DNA from: Bradyrhizobium sp. Arg816
GTDB taxonomy: Bacteria > Pseudomonadota > Alphaproteobacteria > Rhizobiales > Xanthobacteraceae
Assembly (NCBI RefSeq): GCF_029989365.1
Contig: NZ_JAPRAQ010000009.1
Coordinates: forward strand, 280,781-344,780
DNA: 64,000 bases
Direction: 5' to 3'
The notes beneath the pieces are model-generated. The model searched no databases. It saw only the letters and a program-made list of their open reading frames with translations, and had not been told where the DNA came from. Positions 8,891 through 17,751 of the stretch are shown here, in pieces; the first letter of the stretch is position 1, and each line of letters starts with the position of its first letter. The position numbers were made by a program, and so were the translations under genes.

Positions 8891-9417
8891 CGTTGCGTGT
8901 CTGCTCTATCTTGGTTGGTATGACGCGGATACAGGGCGACCTTGCTGATCGCGACATCGCGATCCTCTCTCACGCTTCGATTGAGCCGGGTGATCTCGTC
9001 GGCAGACTGCTCCCGCGGTTGCTGGCGGGTACGCTGGATTCTGTCGGTTCGGAGCACGGGTCGCCTTTATGTACGCCAGGTTTCCTTTTCCTTCGCCGGG
9101 AATGTGGGGCTTCTTGTTTGAACCGATCGTTCGCTGGCACGTCTCCAAGATGCTGTTCAGCGCACGCGAGCACCTGGCCTCTCATTGGCTTGATCTGGCC
9201 GAAGGCCGGCTACGCCTCGATCGCCTGAACCGCAACGGCGGCGGGGAGACTTTCTTCCCCTGGGCTTCGCCCATTCCTCGCGAGGCAAGAAAGTCTCCCC
9301 GCAGCCATCCTCCGCTGCGCTGCGGCCCAAACGGGTGCGGCGTCGATCGCCTTCGGCTTTCAGATCGCCATCGAGGCCGCGGTGGTCGCGGGCTCGGAAA
9401 CAGCAAGGAGAAGTGAC
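8891..9417 (+). other. Gene-free leader ahead of DUF736
   Basis: 527 bp with no convincing gene. From about 9180 it is clearly similar to 59780-60015, the leader of the second DUF736 gene; shared blocks include GCCTCGATCGCCT and GGGCTCGGAAA. It contains the branched inverted repeat at 9243-9300 and ends in an AAGGAG ribosome-binding site. Confidence 0.7.
9243..9300 (+). promoter_or_regulatory. Three-helix inverted-repeat element (left copy)
   Basis: A perfect 14-bp outer stem (GGGGAGACTTTCTT at 9243-9256 and its complement at 9287-9300) encloses two small hairpins, TGGGC-TTC-GCCCA and CCTCGCGAGG. The same arrangement occurs at 59848-59903 with a different stem sequence. It sits about 120 bp upstream of the DUF736 start. 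It could be a structured 5' leader, a small RNA or a DNA site; no function is known from the sequence. Confidence 0.65.
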
Positions 9418-9741
9418 ATGGCTAACATCGGTTCATTCAAGAAGTCCGGCCAGGAATTCCAAGGCGAGATCGTCACCCTGAGCCTCCAGACCAAGGGCGT
9501 CCGCATCGTCCCCGAGACCGACCGGACCAACGACAACGCCCCAAGCCACCGGGTCTACGTCGGTCGCGCCGAGATCGGGGCCGCCTGGTCGAAGCGCTCC
9601 AACGAGGGCCGCGATTATCTCTCGGTCAAGCTGGACGATCCGAGCTTCAACGCTCCGATCTACGCCAATCTCTTCGACGACGAAGACGCCGAGACCTACA
9701 CCCTGATCTGGTCCCGCAGCCGCAAGCCCAACGGCGACTGA
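9418..9741 (+). CDS. DUF736 family protein (left copy)
   Basis: 107 residues from ATG 9418, with AAGGAG 6 nt upstream. It matches DUF736, a family common on rhizobial plasmids and integrative elements and of unknown biochemical role. Conserved stretches are GEIVTLSLQTKGVRIVPE, HRVYVGRAEIGAAWSKRSNE and DYLSVKLDDPSFNAPIYANL. The paralogue at 60016 is identical over most of these stretches. A hairpin terminator follows at 9756. Confidence 0.92.
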   Translation: MANIGSFKKSGQEFQGEIVTLSLQTKGVRIVPETDRTNDNAPSHRVYVGRAEIGAAWSKRSNEGRDYLSVKLDDPSFNAPIYANLFDDEDAETYTLIWSRSRKPNGD

Positions 9742-9755
9742 CCGGACCGAGTGCA

Positions 9756-9780
9756 GCGCCCCGCTCATCCGGCGGGGCGC
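9756..9780 (+). terminator. Hairpin terminator after DUF736
   Basis: Perfect 9-bp stem GCGCCCCGC (9756-9764) and GCGGGGCGC (9772-9780) with a 7-nt loop, 15 bp after the stop. No clear T tract follows, so it may be rho-assisted or act bidirectionally with the convergent XRE gene. Confidence 0.68.
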
Positions 9781-9802
9781 TCTACGGCCGCCTTCAAGCA
9801 GC

Positions 9803-10030
9803 CTACGATTTGCTCCCCCGCCCAGCTCGCTTGAGCAGGTCTCCCGGATCCGCTCCCAATGCTTCGGCAATTTGGCCGAGCACGGTGACGCTTGCCGATA
9901 CATCGCCGCGTTCGATGGCGCCGACGTACCGGGCGCTCAAGCCCGCGCGGTCGGCCAGCACCTCTTGCGTCATTTTTAGATCGTGGCGTTTCCGACGCAG
10001 GTTCACTGCCATAATCTCTTTGAGATCCAT
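9803..10030 (-). CDS. XRE-family helix-turn-helix regulator
   Basis: 75 residues that are essentially a single Cro/C1-type HTH domain (MTQEVLADRAGLSARYVGAI, then ERGDVSASVTVLGQIAEALG). Such small regulators control transfer or partition functions of mobile elements. Translation could also begin at the internal Met 7. A tandem palindrome lies 22-50 bp upstream of the start and is the obvious candidate binding site for autoregulation. Confidence 0.9.
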   Translation of the reverse strand: MDLKEIMAVNLRRKRHDLKMTQEVLADRAGLSARYVGAIERGDVSASVTVLGQIAEALGADPGDLLKRAGRGSKS

Positions 10031-10052
10031 AGCGACAGGGGAACCTGAACCG

Positions 10053-10080
10053 GAACGATCGTTCTAGGAACGATCGTTCC
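10053..10080. promoter_or_regulatory. Tandem palindromic operator upstream of the XRE gene
   Basis: GAACGATCGTTC at 10053-10064 and the 14-bp perfect palindrome GGAACGATCGTTCC at 10067-10080. The centres are 15 bp apart, about one and a half helical turns. The position just upstream of the divergent XRE gene suggests an autoregulatory operator; binding is inferred. Confidence 0.72.
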
Positions 10081-10254
10081 TATTCGTCATCAGATATGCT
10101 ATTCCATGTGACGTCGAGCACCGCCCTTCAAGTGCTTGCCGCTTGCAATCCGGAGCCGCCAAGCAAGGTGACTGTCTTTGTCGGAGGATTTCTGAAAGAG
10201 GAGCAGTGTTGCCAAGGCGGGCTAGTTTGCGGCCGTACTATGGCGTAAACTTTC

Positions 10255-10512
10255 TTGCCTTCTCAAAACGGAAATGTGCAAAAACCACCATTAGACCCAG
10301 ACGTGGCCGACAGTGCCGCGGACGATAAGACGCTGGCGCTCTATGACGAGCAGCACGTCGTCACGTACACGCGTCTTTTGCAGGCGGAGAGCGAGGGGGC
10401 GGACTGGCGAGAGGTCGCGCGAAAAGTCTTGAACGCATACGACAGCCATGTGGTGCGCGCGAAATGGGTTACTGAAGAGGGACGTCTGTTGCGTGGTGCG
10501 GGCTCAAACTAG
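10255..10512 (+). CDS. Small DUF2285-associated protein
   Basis: Up to 85 residues (KPPLDPDVADSAADDKTLALYDEQHVVTYTRLL, then EGADWREVARKVL). The pattern is that of small proteins found next to DUF2285 regulators on rhizobial elements. The start is uncertain: TTG 10255 or GTG 10275, with no good ribosome-binding site. Compared with the family as I recall it, about a dozen residues between REVARKVL and DSHVVRAKW seem missing, so it may be non-functional. Confidence 0.55.
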   Translation: MPSQNGNVQKPPLDPDVADSAADDKTLALYDEQHVVTYTRLLQAESEGADWREVARKVLNAYDSHVVRAKWVTEEGRLLRGAGSN

Positions 10513-10674
10513 AAGATTTCACTGACCAAATGTCCGTCGAGAGTACATTTTTCTTCGACGCGATGGGGTCATCCCGGAGCACCACCCGGTGCCAAAGTAG
10601 GGGCTTCCTACAACCCAATCGTTCAGAATTATTGCGCCGCAATCCTCGTTAGCTGTGCGAAAGGTGCGGACGCA

Positions 10675-11442
10675 ATGCCTGCATTCGATTGGCGGTCGCC
10701 GGAGTCTTACAAGAGCCCACAAGAAGCTGACATCACCGACATCGCGTGGGAACGTTTGCGTCGCAATGCCGACTACCAACGCGACTACCAAGCGACGATC
10801 GCCAACAGTCCAGACGGACAAGTAACCGCGGAATTCAGGAGGAGGTGGGGTATCTGCTTTCGCGCATGACCCTCACGGGTCCTGCGGTGAGCAGACCATC
10901 TTTTGGGTGCCTGAGGTATACGACTATCGTTCCAGTCGCAGCAGCCTCGTCGCCCGTACATGGTGGCGACGAATCTCGACCACTGCTCAACCTTGCAGTT
11001 GGTCAACTGCGAAGCGCCTCCGATGGATGGCATGTCATCCTGCGTGTTGGCGCGATTGAGCATCGCGTCTGGCTGAAGGAACCGCCAGCGCTCGGCGCGA
11101 GCTATGGCGCGGAGTTGCCGTTTGACGGCGATTTCGATGCACGCGCGTGGGCTGCCCGGCGGCTGTGGCGCGCAATGAATGGGCGCACGCCAGGGCCCGC
11201 CTTTCATGAGCTATCTAGACAGCGGCGCGAGCGGCTAAGCGTCGCTATTCGCGCACTCGATGCTCGCGCCACCGGCAGCACCTACCGTGCAATCGCCGAA
11301 GTATCATGCGGCAAGACGCGTATCCCCGATCGCGCCTGGAAACGACCTCCGCAATCGAACCATCCGTCTCGCGCAAAGCGGCCTCGCATTGATGCGCGGC
11401 GGCTATCGCGAATTGCTGCGTCCCAAGCGCAAGGACAAATAG
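10675..11442 (+). pseudogene. Frameshifted DUF2285/RovC-like transcriptional regulator
   Basis: The N-terminus (MPAFDWRSPESYKSPQEADI, ITDIAWERLRRNADYQRDYQ) is the transcriptional-regulator domain usually joined to a C-terminal DUF2285 DNA-binding domain. The reading frame changes near 10860 to give the middle and the FHELSRQRRERLSVAIRALD segment, and again near 11335 to give NDLRNRTIRLAQSGLALMRG and a stop at 11442. The second break looks like a single missing base. Intact relatives control mobile-element genes; this copy should be inactive. Confidence 0.78.
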
Positions 11443-11574
11443 CACCTTCAGCGGGGGTATCGAAAACATACCCCGCAATCATCGGCATCCCCCTTCGCGG
11501 TCCTTCTCCGCGATCGTGACCGTCGACGCGCCGCCGCTCGCGCTGGCGCTCCAGATGGTCACGGAGCCTTTCAA

Positions 11575-11856
11575 ATGCCCGATCCGAACGCCGGCTTGCC
11601 GCCGCGATACCTGCGCACGCCCGAAGCCGCGCGATTTCTCGGTCTTTCCGGCCGCACCCTGGAAAAACACCGCACATACGGCACAGGACCGACCTATCGG
11701 AAGATCGGCGGTCGCGTCGTCTATGCTGTGGACGATCTGAAGGCTTGGGCTGATCTCGGCGCCAAGACATCGACGTCTGATCCGGGCAAGGGGACGGTTC
11801 TGCCAGCCAAGAAGCATGCGAACCTGCGCCCGTATGCGGGCCAGGAACGCCGCTGA
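11575..11856 (+). CDS. AlpA/excisionase-type helix-turn-helix protein
   Basis: 93 residues with the MerR-like winged HTH of AlpA/Xis proteins: YLRTPEAARFLGLSGRTLEK, then GPTYRKIGGRVVYAVDDL. These proteins act as excision or transfer regulators. It lies directly upstream of repA with 22 bp between them, the order usual for this type of rhizobial element. Confidence 0.85.
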   Translation: MPDPNAGLPPRYLRTPEAARFLGLSGRTLEKHRTYGTGPTYRKIGGRVVYAVDDLKAWADLGAKTSTSDPGKGTVLPAKKHANLRPYAGQERR

Positions 11857-11878
11857 TTGCCAGAAGAGGGCACTAGCG

Positions 11879-12757
11879 ATGCGGCGAAAACTCCCATCCG
11901 AACGCGATCAACCTGAACTGTTTCGGGCGCTACCTGGCGATCTCGCGCCACGCGATGCGCAGGACCTGATGGCCTATCCGTTCTTTTCGCTCGCAAAGAC
12001 CAAGCGCATTGTACCAATCGATTTTCGTGCGGGCGCAATCTCCATTCGCGTCGAGGCCGTGCCGGAGCACGGCATGGCAACCATCTGGCATGCGGATGTC
12101 CTGATCTGGGCCGCGTCGCAAATCGTCGAGGCTCGGGATGCGGGTTTGAAGACCTCACGCCTGATGGCTGCAACTCCTTACGAGATTCTGACGTTCGTTG
12201 GCCGTGGCACCAGTGTGCGCGATTATGATCGCCTTAAGGCCGGTCTCGACAGGTTACAGTCAACGACCGTACCGTCGATCCGCCAGCCGGCAGAACGGCG
12301 GCGCCATCGATTCTCCTGGATCAACGAATGGAAAGAGACGGCAGAAGCAAATGGACGTCCGCTCGGGCTCGAACTGATTCTGCCGGATTGGTTCTACGCA
12401 GGCGTGATCGATGATGCTCTCGTGCTCACCATCGATCGCGCGTATTTCGACCTGACGGGCGGACTTGAGCGCTGGCTTTATCGTCTGGTGCGCAAGCATG
12501 GTGGCAGGCAGGAGGGTGGCTGGAGTTTCGATCTTGTGCATCTCCATGCCAAGTCTGGCAGCCTCTCGCCGCTCAAGCATTTTGCATACGACGTGCGCCA
12601 GATCGTCCAGCGGCAGACATTGCCCGGCTACCGACTTGTGTTCACGCGTGACCTGAAGGGCGCCGAGCGATTGAACTTCGCACCCGCGTTCGTCGATCCA
12701 TTATCCGACAGGGTCCGCAGGCGCGGCCTCATTCCAAAGCCGGGAGATAACCTGTGA
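11879..12757 (+). CDS. repA: Replication initiator protein RepA
   Basis: 292 residues from ATG 11879. It matches the plasmid/ICE replication initiator RepA family (DLMAYPFFSLAKTKRIVPID, TPYEILTFVGRGTSVRDYDR, LELILPDWFYAGVIDDALVL). Integrative elements often keep such a gene for limited replication after excision. Three direct repeats start 6 bp after its stop codon and look like iterons to which it could bind. No truncation is visible. Confidence 0.88.
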   Translation: MRRKLPSERDQPELFRALPGDLAPRDAQDLMAYPFFSLAKTKRIVPIDFRAGAISIRVEAVPEHGMATIWHADVLIWAASQIVEARDAGLKTSRLMAATPYEILTFVGRGTSVRDYDRLKAGLDRLQSTTVPSIRQPAERRRHRFSWINEWKETAEANGRPLGLELILPDWFYAGVIDDALVLTIDRAYFDLTGGLERWLYRLVRKHGGRQEGGWSFDLVHLHAKSGSLSPLKHFAYDVRQIVQRQTLPGYRLVFTRDLKGAERLNFAPAFVDPLSDRVRRRGLIPKPGDNL

Positions 12758-12762
12758 ATCAG

Positions 12763-12827
12763 CTCGTGCTATCGGGGACCATAACCCTCGTGCCATCAGG
12801 GACCGGATCCTCGTGCTATCGGGGACC
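12763..12827 (+). repeat. Three iteron-like 18-bp direct repeats
   Basis: CTCGTGCTATCGGGGACC at 12763-12780 and 12810-12827 are identical; the middle copy at 12787-12804 differs at two positions. Start-to-start spacing is 24 and 23 bp, close to two helical turns. Placement immediately downstream of repA suggests a RepA-binding origin or copy-control site. Confidence 0.78.
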
Positions 12828-13052
12828 GAATTTGGACCTAAGCCCTTATTGCCCAAGGTGCGGCCGTAACTCTACTAACCAGAAATCCTTCGGATTTCTT
12901 CTAACGGATCGCGCAACTCGCGCCGCTGGGGACAACAACCAACAGCCATCCGCGAGTTCTGCGTCGCCTCGCTGTCAATGGTGGCGACGACGCGCTGTCG
13001 CCATCGCGCTCCAGCCACGCAATCGAAACATCTCTCAAGCTCCTGGTGTCTC

Positions 13053-13517
13053 ATGAGCGATCTCACCGAAGTCGAACTCCTCTGGCTCGAGAAGCGCATT
13101 GAGAACCGCATCCGCTTTGGGCGTGCCGTCACGGAAAAAATCCTCGATCGTCGCCGACGGCTGCTGTCGTTTGCGCCGGGCAGCATCTTTGCGTTCGTCC
13201 GCTGGACGTCGAACGACTTCGGAACGGCGATCTCGCGGATCGACATTCTGCGCGCGGTCGCGCCGGGCCAGCGATGCTCCACCGTGCCCTATGTGAAGCC
13301 GGGTGGTGAGATTATTCTGCGGCTGTCCGGCTGGCCAAAGGTCGAGCGGGTGCTTCAGCTGATCGATGCCGTCGAAGCACTGGACATCAATCCGGCGGAC
13401 GCTGCGCACGAATATTGGCATCACGTTCACAACCGCCTGTCCGTCAACGAAAACCCGCGTCCTTACACGAAAGGGCGTCATCAGGCATGGCTTCACCGGC
13501 AGAGGGTCATGCGATGA
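13053..13517 (+). CDS. DUF2840 domain protein
   Basis: 154 residues from ATG 13053. It belongs to DUF2840, a family of unknown function tied to Tra-type conjugative elements, recognised from RFGRAVTEKILDRRRRLLSF, PGSIFAFVRWTSNDFGTAIS and PYVKPGGEIILRL. Its stop overlaps the start of traF (ATGA-type junction at 13514-13517), so the two are probably translationally coupled. Confidence 0.86.
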   Translation: MSDLTEVELLWLEKRIENRIRFGRAVTEKILDRRRRLLSFAPGSIFAFVRWTSNDFGTAISRIDILRAVAPGQRCSTVPYVKPGGEIILRLSGWPKVERVLQLIDAVEALDINPADAAHEYWHHVHNRLSVNENPRPYTKGRHQAWLHRQRVMR

Positions 13518-14041
13518 TCAGTCGGTGGAAAACGTTGACCACGATGCTTGCCGGTGCTGCCGCCGTCATCTCGCCGATCGTTCTAGAGATCACGCCGGCC
13601 TACATCTGGAATGCATCCGAGAGTGTGCCGATCGGACTGTATCGTTTGCAACTCGCGGACACCCTGTTCGTGACGGAACTCCTCGCCGTACAGCCACCGG
13701 AGCCGCTCGCCACCTTCCTCGATCTGAACGGCTATCTGCCAGCCGGATTGCCGATACTCAAACGCGTGCTGGCGCTTCCCGGGCAGATCGTTTGTCGAAG
13801 CGGGCTCACCATTTCAGTTGACGCCATCGAAATGGGCGAAGCCCGAGATCGCGATGGCCGCGGTCGGCCGCTCCCGAAATGGCAGGGCTGCCGTGTCGTT
13901 GGGGAGGGCGAACTATTCGTCATGAACTGGCAATCCACCAACTCGTTGGATGGCCGCTACTTCGGGTTCTTGCCGGCGTCGGCCGTCATTGGCCGTGCAC
14001 TGCCAGTGTGGACCTGGGAGGAGTGTCCGTGCGCGAATTGA
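13514..14041 (+). CDS. traF: Conjugative-transfer signal peptidase TraF (S26)
   Basis: 175 residues. S26-family membrane peptidase that matures, and in RP4 cyclises, the conjugative pilin (TrbC, at 25148). An N-terminal transmembrane segment is followed by the Ser motif SESVPIGLYRL and the Lys motif ILKRVLALPGQIVC; the C-terminal FVMNWQSTNSLDGRYFGFLP is the conserved box. It overlaps the DUF2840 gene by 4 bp and the transglycosylase gene by 13 bp. Confidence 0.92.
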   Translation: MISRWKTLTTMLAGAAAVISPIVLEITPAYIWNASESVPIGLYRLQLADTLFVTELLAVQPPEPLATFLDLNGYLPAGLPILKRVLALPGQIVCRSGLTISVDAIEMGEARDRDGRGRPLPKWQGCRVVGEGELFVMNWQSTNSLDGRYFGFLPASAVIGRALPVWTWEECPCAN

Positions 14042-14922
14042 GCATCCGATCTGCCTCGCCTCTGTTCGACCGAGTGCGGCACCATTCCCCCGCCCCGACT
14101 AACGATTGCGCAGGCGCCGCGCGCCGCGGCGGTCCAGGGCGGCCGAAAGGCCAACGCGAAGCGTCTTTACCCTGGACGGGCGCGAGCACGGCGGCACACT
14201 TGCGTTTGTTCGAGAGTAGCTTGCGCGCTGTCGTGCCGGTGTTCGTTGCGCTGGCCGTGAGCAACGCTACTGCTGTCGCCGAGACACGACCCGCGGAGCC
14301 CACAGCGAGTTATCGAGCTGGCGATCCATTTGCGGAGTTCGTCGAGGAGGCCTCGCGTCGCTTCGGCGTCCCGGTGCACTGGATACGCGCAGTCATTGAC
14401 GTCGAAAGCGCCGGAGACGTACGCGCAAGGTCGCCGAACGGCGCCATGGGGCTGATGCAGATCATGCCGGAGACGTGGGCAGAGCTACGCCTGCGGTACG
14501 ACCTCGGCAACGATCCCTACGACTCCCACGGCAACATTCTTGCGGGGACCGCGTACCTTCGCGAACTGCACGACCGGTACGGTTCACCGGGCTTCCTTGC
14601 TGCCTACAACGCGGGACCTGCTCGCTACGAAGAGAATCTCGCCGGCCATTCTTTGCCAGCTGAGACCCAGGCCTATTTGCAGAAACTTGTGTCGGTGGTC
14701 GGCAGCGACATCGCGGGTTCCAAGGCAGTTGCGAATCTGCGGCCATCGGCAGCGGCGCTTTTCGTTGTGCGGCCTGAAAACTCAAAGACCGCTGCGCGGC
14801 TGCAGTCTGGGCGTCCGGCGAACCGGGATCCGACGGCTGCCTCGGTTCGCGACATCTCGGCGATTGTGCCACAGGCAACCGGGTTGTTCGTCGCGAGATC
14901 CGATGCGGGAGACCCGCGATGA
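14029..14922 (+). CDS. Lytic transglycosylase for conjugation
   Basis: 297 residues from GTG 14029, preceded by GGGAGGAG and overlapping traF. It is a periplasmic SLT enzyme that opens peptidoglycan for the mating channel. There is a hydrophobic segment near residues 65-85, then the catalytic domain with Glu in VIDVESAGDVRARSPNGAMG, LMQIMPETW and the AAYNAGP motif. The C-terminal ~90 residues are low complexity. The start is inferred; later in-frame starts are possible. Confidence 0.9.
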   Translation: MRELSIRSASPLFDRVRHHSPAPTNDCAGAARRGGPGRPKGQREASLPWTGASTAAHLRLFESSLRAVVPVFVALAVSNATAVAETRPAEPTASYRAGDPFAEFVEEASRRFGVPVHWIRAVIDVESAGDVRARSPNGAMGLMQIMPETWAELRLRYDLGNDPYDSHGNILAGTAYLRELHDRYGSPGFLAAYNAGPARYEENLAGHSLPAETQAYLQKLVSVVGSDIAGSKAVANLRPSAAALFVVRPENSKTAARLQSGRPANRDPTAASVRDISAIVPQATGLFVARSDAGDPR

Positions 14923-15115
14923 CTGAATGCGCAAGCTGGCATGCATTGGCGTGCTCTGGAGAACAATGGGCGGAGTGGGGAGATCAGTGGGGAGACACGA
15001 CAGCAGGACTGCCGCCCGTAATCGGTCTGCGCCCGGAGTTGCGGCCACAGCGCAAGTGGTCTGCGCGATGAATGACGCGCACAGTGCGCCGCCTCAGCAA
15101 CGCGGGAGGCGTGTG

Positions 15116-16222
15116 ATGGAATTCTTCTGTGGTTTGGATGTCGGCATTGACGAGACGGCAATCTGCGTGGTGGATGACAAGGGCAAGGTGGCGCTGGAGG
15201 TTGCGGTGGTGACCGATCCGGACGCGATCAAGGCGGCGTTGACGCCGTATCTCGGCCGGCTGCGGCGGCTCGGCCACGAGGCGGGCTCGCCGTCGCGCTG
15301 GCTGCATCCGGAACTGCTCAAGCTCGGCCTGCCGGCGGTCTGTCTGAAAACCTTCCACGTCCGCGCGGCGCTGAAGGCGCAGCGCAACAAGACCGACCGG
15401 ACCGACGCGCTCGGCCTGGCACATTTGATGCGCACCGGCTGGTTCCGAAAGGTGCACATCAAGAGCGCGGCGTGCTACCGGCTGCGGCTGTTGTTGACGC
15501 ACCGGCGCAATCTGAAGCGCAAGTTTGTGGATCTGGAGAATGCGATCCGGCATTCGCTGAAGGTGTTTGGCATTCGCCTCAGCCATGTTGGCCGCGGCGG
15601 ATTCGCGCAAGCGGTGCGCGAGGCGGTGGCGGGCGATGCGCTGGTCAGCGAGCTGATCGACGCCATGCTGAACGCGCGCGCCGCGCTGTGGAAGGAGTAT
15701 TGCCGGCTGCACGATCTGGTGGTCAAGCTGGTCGCCGGACATGAGCTGTGCCGGCGCTTCATGCAGATCCCCGACGTGGGGCCGGTGGCCGCCCTGAGCT
15801 TCATGACAGCAGTCGATGATCCTTCGCGCTTCAAAAGGTCGCGCGATGTGGCGGCGTATTTTGGCCTGACCTCGCGGCGCTGGCAGTCCGGCACGTCGAT
15901 CGACGTGCAGGGGCGGATCAGTAAGGCGGGCGATGCCGACGTGCGGCGGGCGCTCTATGAGGCGGCCAGTGCGTTGCTGACCCGGTTCAAGCGCAAGGAC
16001 AAGGTCAAGACCTGGGGGCTGGCGATCGCCAAGCGCACCAGCCACCGCAAGGCGACCGTGGCGGTGGCGCGCAAGCTCGCGGTGATCATGCATGCGATGT
16101 GGGTCGATGGCACCTTTTTACTGCGGCGATCCGGCGGCCTCGCAGGCGGACGTCAGTGCACGTGCCGCCGTCAAGGAGCGCAAGCTGCTCGGCGCCCATG
16201 CATGACCAGAACACAGATGTGA
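15116..16222 (+). mobile_element. IS110-family transposase, C-terminus frameshifted
   Basis: 368 residues from ATG 15116, with GGGAGGCGTG upstream. The N-terminal DEDD RuvC-like domain begins FFCGLDVGIDETAICVVDD and continues QRNKTDRTDALGLAHLMR. The C-terminal Tnp2 domain has IPDVGPVAALSFMTAVDDP and the catalytic-Ser region SGTSIDVQGRISKAGDADVR. A T5 run at 16115-16119 shifts the last ~35 residues; removing one T restores YCGDPAASQADVSARAA and a stop at 16203-16205. IS110 elements lack terminal inverted repeats, so the ends cannot be placed. Confidence 0.88.
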
Positions 16223-16710
16223 CGGATCCAAAGACACGATGAGCGCAACAGTTTGAACACGGAGCTCCGCGACAGCGGAAGAGACCTGGTGCAGATCAAC
16301 GACGACGGAACGCACGTTATCTTGCCTGTGGCCACGCACGTGACGTGCAAGCTGGACCACGCCGGACTGCCTGTGATGTGGCTCCGTCATGCCGATGGAA
16401 AATTGCGCCGCGACGGCATTCCCGCTGCCCTGCTGCAGCGACGTTACGCCGTCGATGAGCGCGGAAGAGTGCACGGCGCACCGGGCCTCGCGGCTGTGGT
16501 GGCGCATCGTGTCCAGGCGTGGCGCAGAGGGCCTTGTCGCAACAGAGAAAGGAAGCGAGAATGGGTGAGATCAAGCACAAGCAACGACCGATTAAGAGGG
16601 CTCTTCAAATCTGGCTTCGAGATACCGGTGCACGGCGATAACACAGTCGTGGCCGGATCCGGGGTCTGGTGCAACGACTTAAAAGGTTGTTGCCACAAGG
16701 GAGAGCTCCG
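16206..16710 (+). other. Non-coding DNA between two IS110 copies
   Basis: About 500 bp with no gene I can defend. It should contain the right end of the first IS110 element and the left end of the second. IS110-type elements carry a structured bridge (seek) RNA in such flanks, so one may be encoded here; I cannot delimit it by eye. Confidence 0.5.
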
Positions 16711-17751
16711 ATGAAACTCTACATTGGATTGGACGTCGGTCTAGAAGAAGCCAGCCTTTGTATCGTCGATGGCGAGGGTCTCACGGTTAGCGAAGTGAAG
16801 GTCAGCACGGAGCCGGAGGCGATCCGCTCAGCTGTGGAGAGCTACGCGGATCGCCTCGATAGAGTGGGAGTCGAGGCGTCATCGCTTGGTATCTGGCTCT
16901 ATCGCGAATTGCAGCCAGCCGGGCTTCCGATCATCGTCGTCGAAGCGCGCCACATGCGCGTTTCGCTGTCGACAATGCGTAACAAGACTGACCGGAATGA
17001 CGCGCGCGGCATCGCGCAGATGATGCGGCTGGGCTGGTACCGAGCCGTCCACGTCAAGAACATCGAGATGCAGAAAATGCGCTCGCTACTGGCCAACAGG
17101 AAGCTCCTCAAGCGCAAGCTGATCGACCTTGAAAACCACATTCGTGGCACGCTGAGGGCGTACGGTCTGATGGTTGGCGCGGTCGGCCGCGGGGGATACG
17201 AAGCGCGGGTCCCGAGCTCATCGAGCACAGCGATCCGGTATTTTCCATGATGATTGAGGCCATGTTGGACGTGCGCCGAGCGATCTTCGAGGGCTACGAA
17301 CGATTGCATAAGGTGCTCCTGCAGGTCGTCCAGCATGATGCGATTTGTCGTCGGTTGATGACCGTACCTGGCGTCGGTACCGTTGCCGCCCTTTCGTTCA
17401 AGGTCGGTGTTGATGACCCCTCTTCGTTTCGCGCGATCTCGGACAGTTGGCGCGCATTTTGGCCTTACGCCAAGGCGACACCAGTCGGGAACATCAATCG
17501 ACTACGAGGGTCGAATTACCAAACAGGGCGACGTCAAGGTTCGCAAGGCGCTCTGCGAGGCAGCAGCAAGCCTGCTGCTGCGGGTCAGGAAGTGGTCGGC
17601 TTTGCGGGCGTGGGGCCTGCGGATCGCCAAACGGTCGAGCATGCTGTGCGCGATCGTCGCGGTCGCACGCATGCTTGCGAGCATCCTGCACAGGATGTGG
17701 GTCAATCAAACCGACTTCCACCTTGGGTTTGGCGCCAAGGTCACACGGTGA
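16711..17751 (+). pseudogene. Second IS110-family transposase, frameshifted
   Basis: Starts at ATG 16711 with a GGGAGAG site upstream. The frame is open through the DEDD domain (YIGLDVGLEEASLCIVDGEG, MRNKTDRNDARGIAQMMRLG) to near 17210, shifts to recover MLDVRRAIFEGYERLHKVLL and PGVGTVAALSFKVGVDDPSS, and shifts again near 17430 to give FGLTPRRHQSGTSIDYEGRI and the end at 17751. It is related to but distinct from the preceding copy. Two frameshifts make it non-functional as written. Confidence 0.85.

Noticed and set aside
9433..9903. Long minus-strand open frame across DUF736
   Set aside because: It is antisense to a clear DUF736 gene and its codon pattern mirrors that gene.
12763..12827. CRISPR-like array
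   Set aside because: Only three 18-bp repeats with 5-6 bp gaps; iteron geometry, no spacers and no cas genes.
14984..16093. Long minus-strand open frame across the IS110 transposase
   Set aside because: His/Arg/Gln-rich translation typical of an antisense shadow in high-GC DNA.
16253..16714. Open frame of about 150 codons between the IS110 copies
   Set aside because: No domain similarity, unusual composition, and it overlaps expected IS ends; treated as non-coding.
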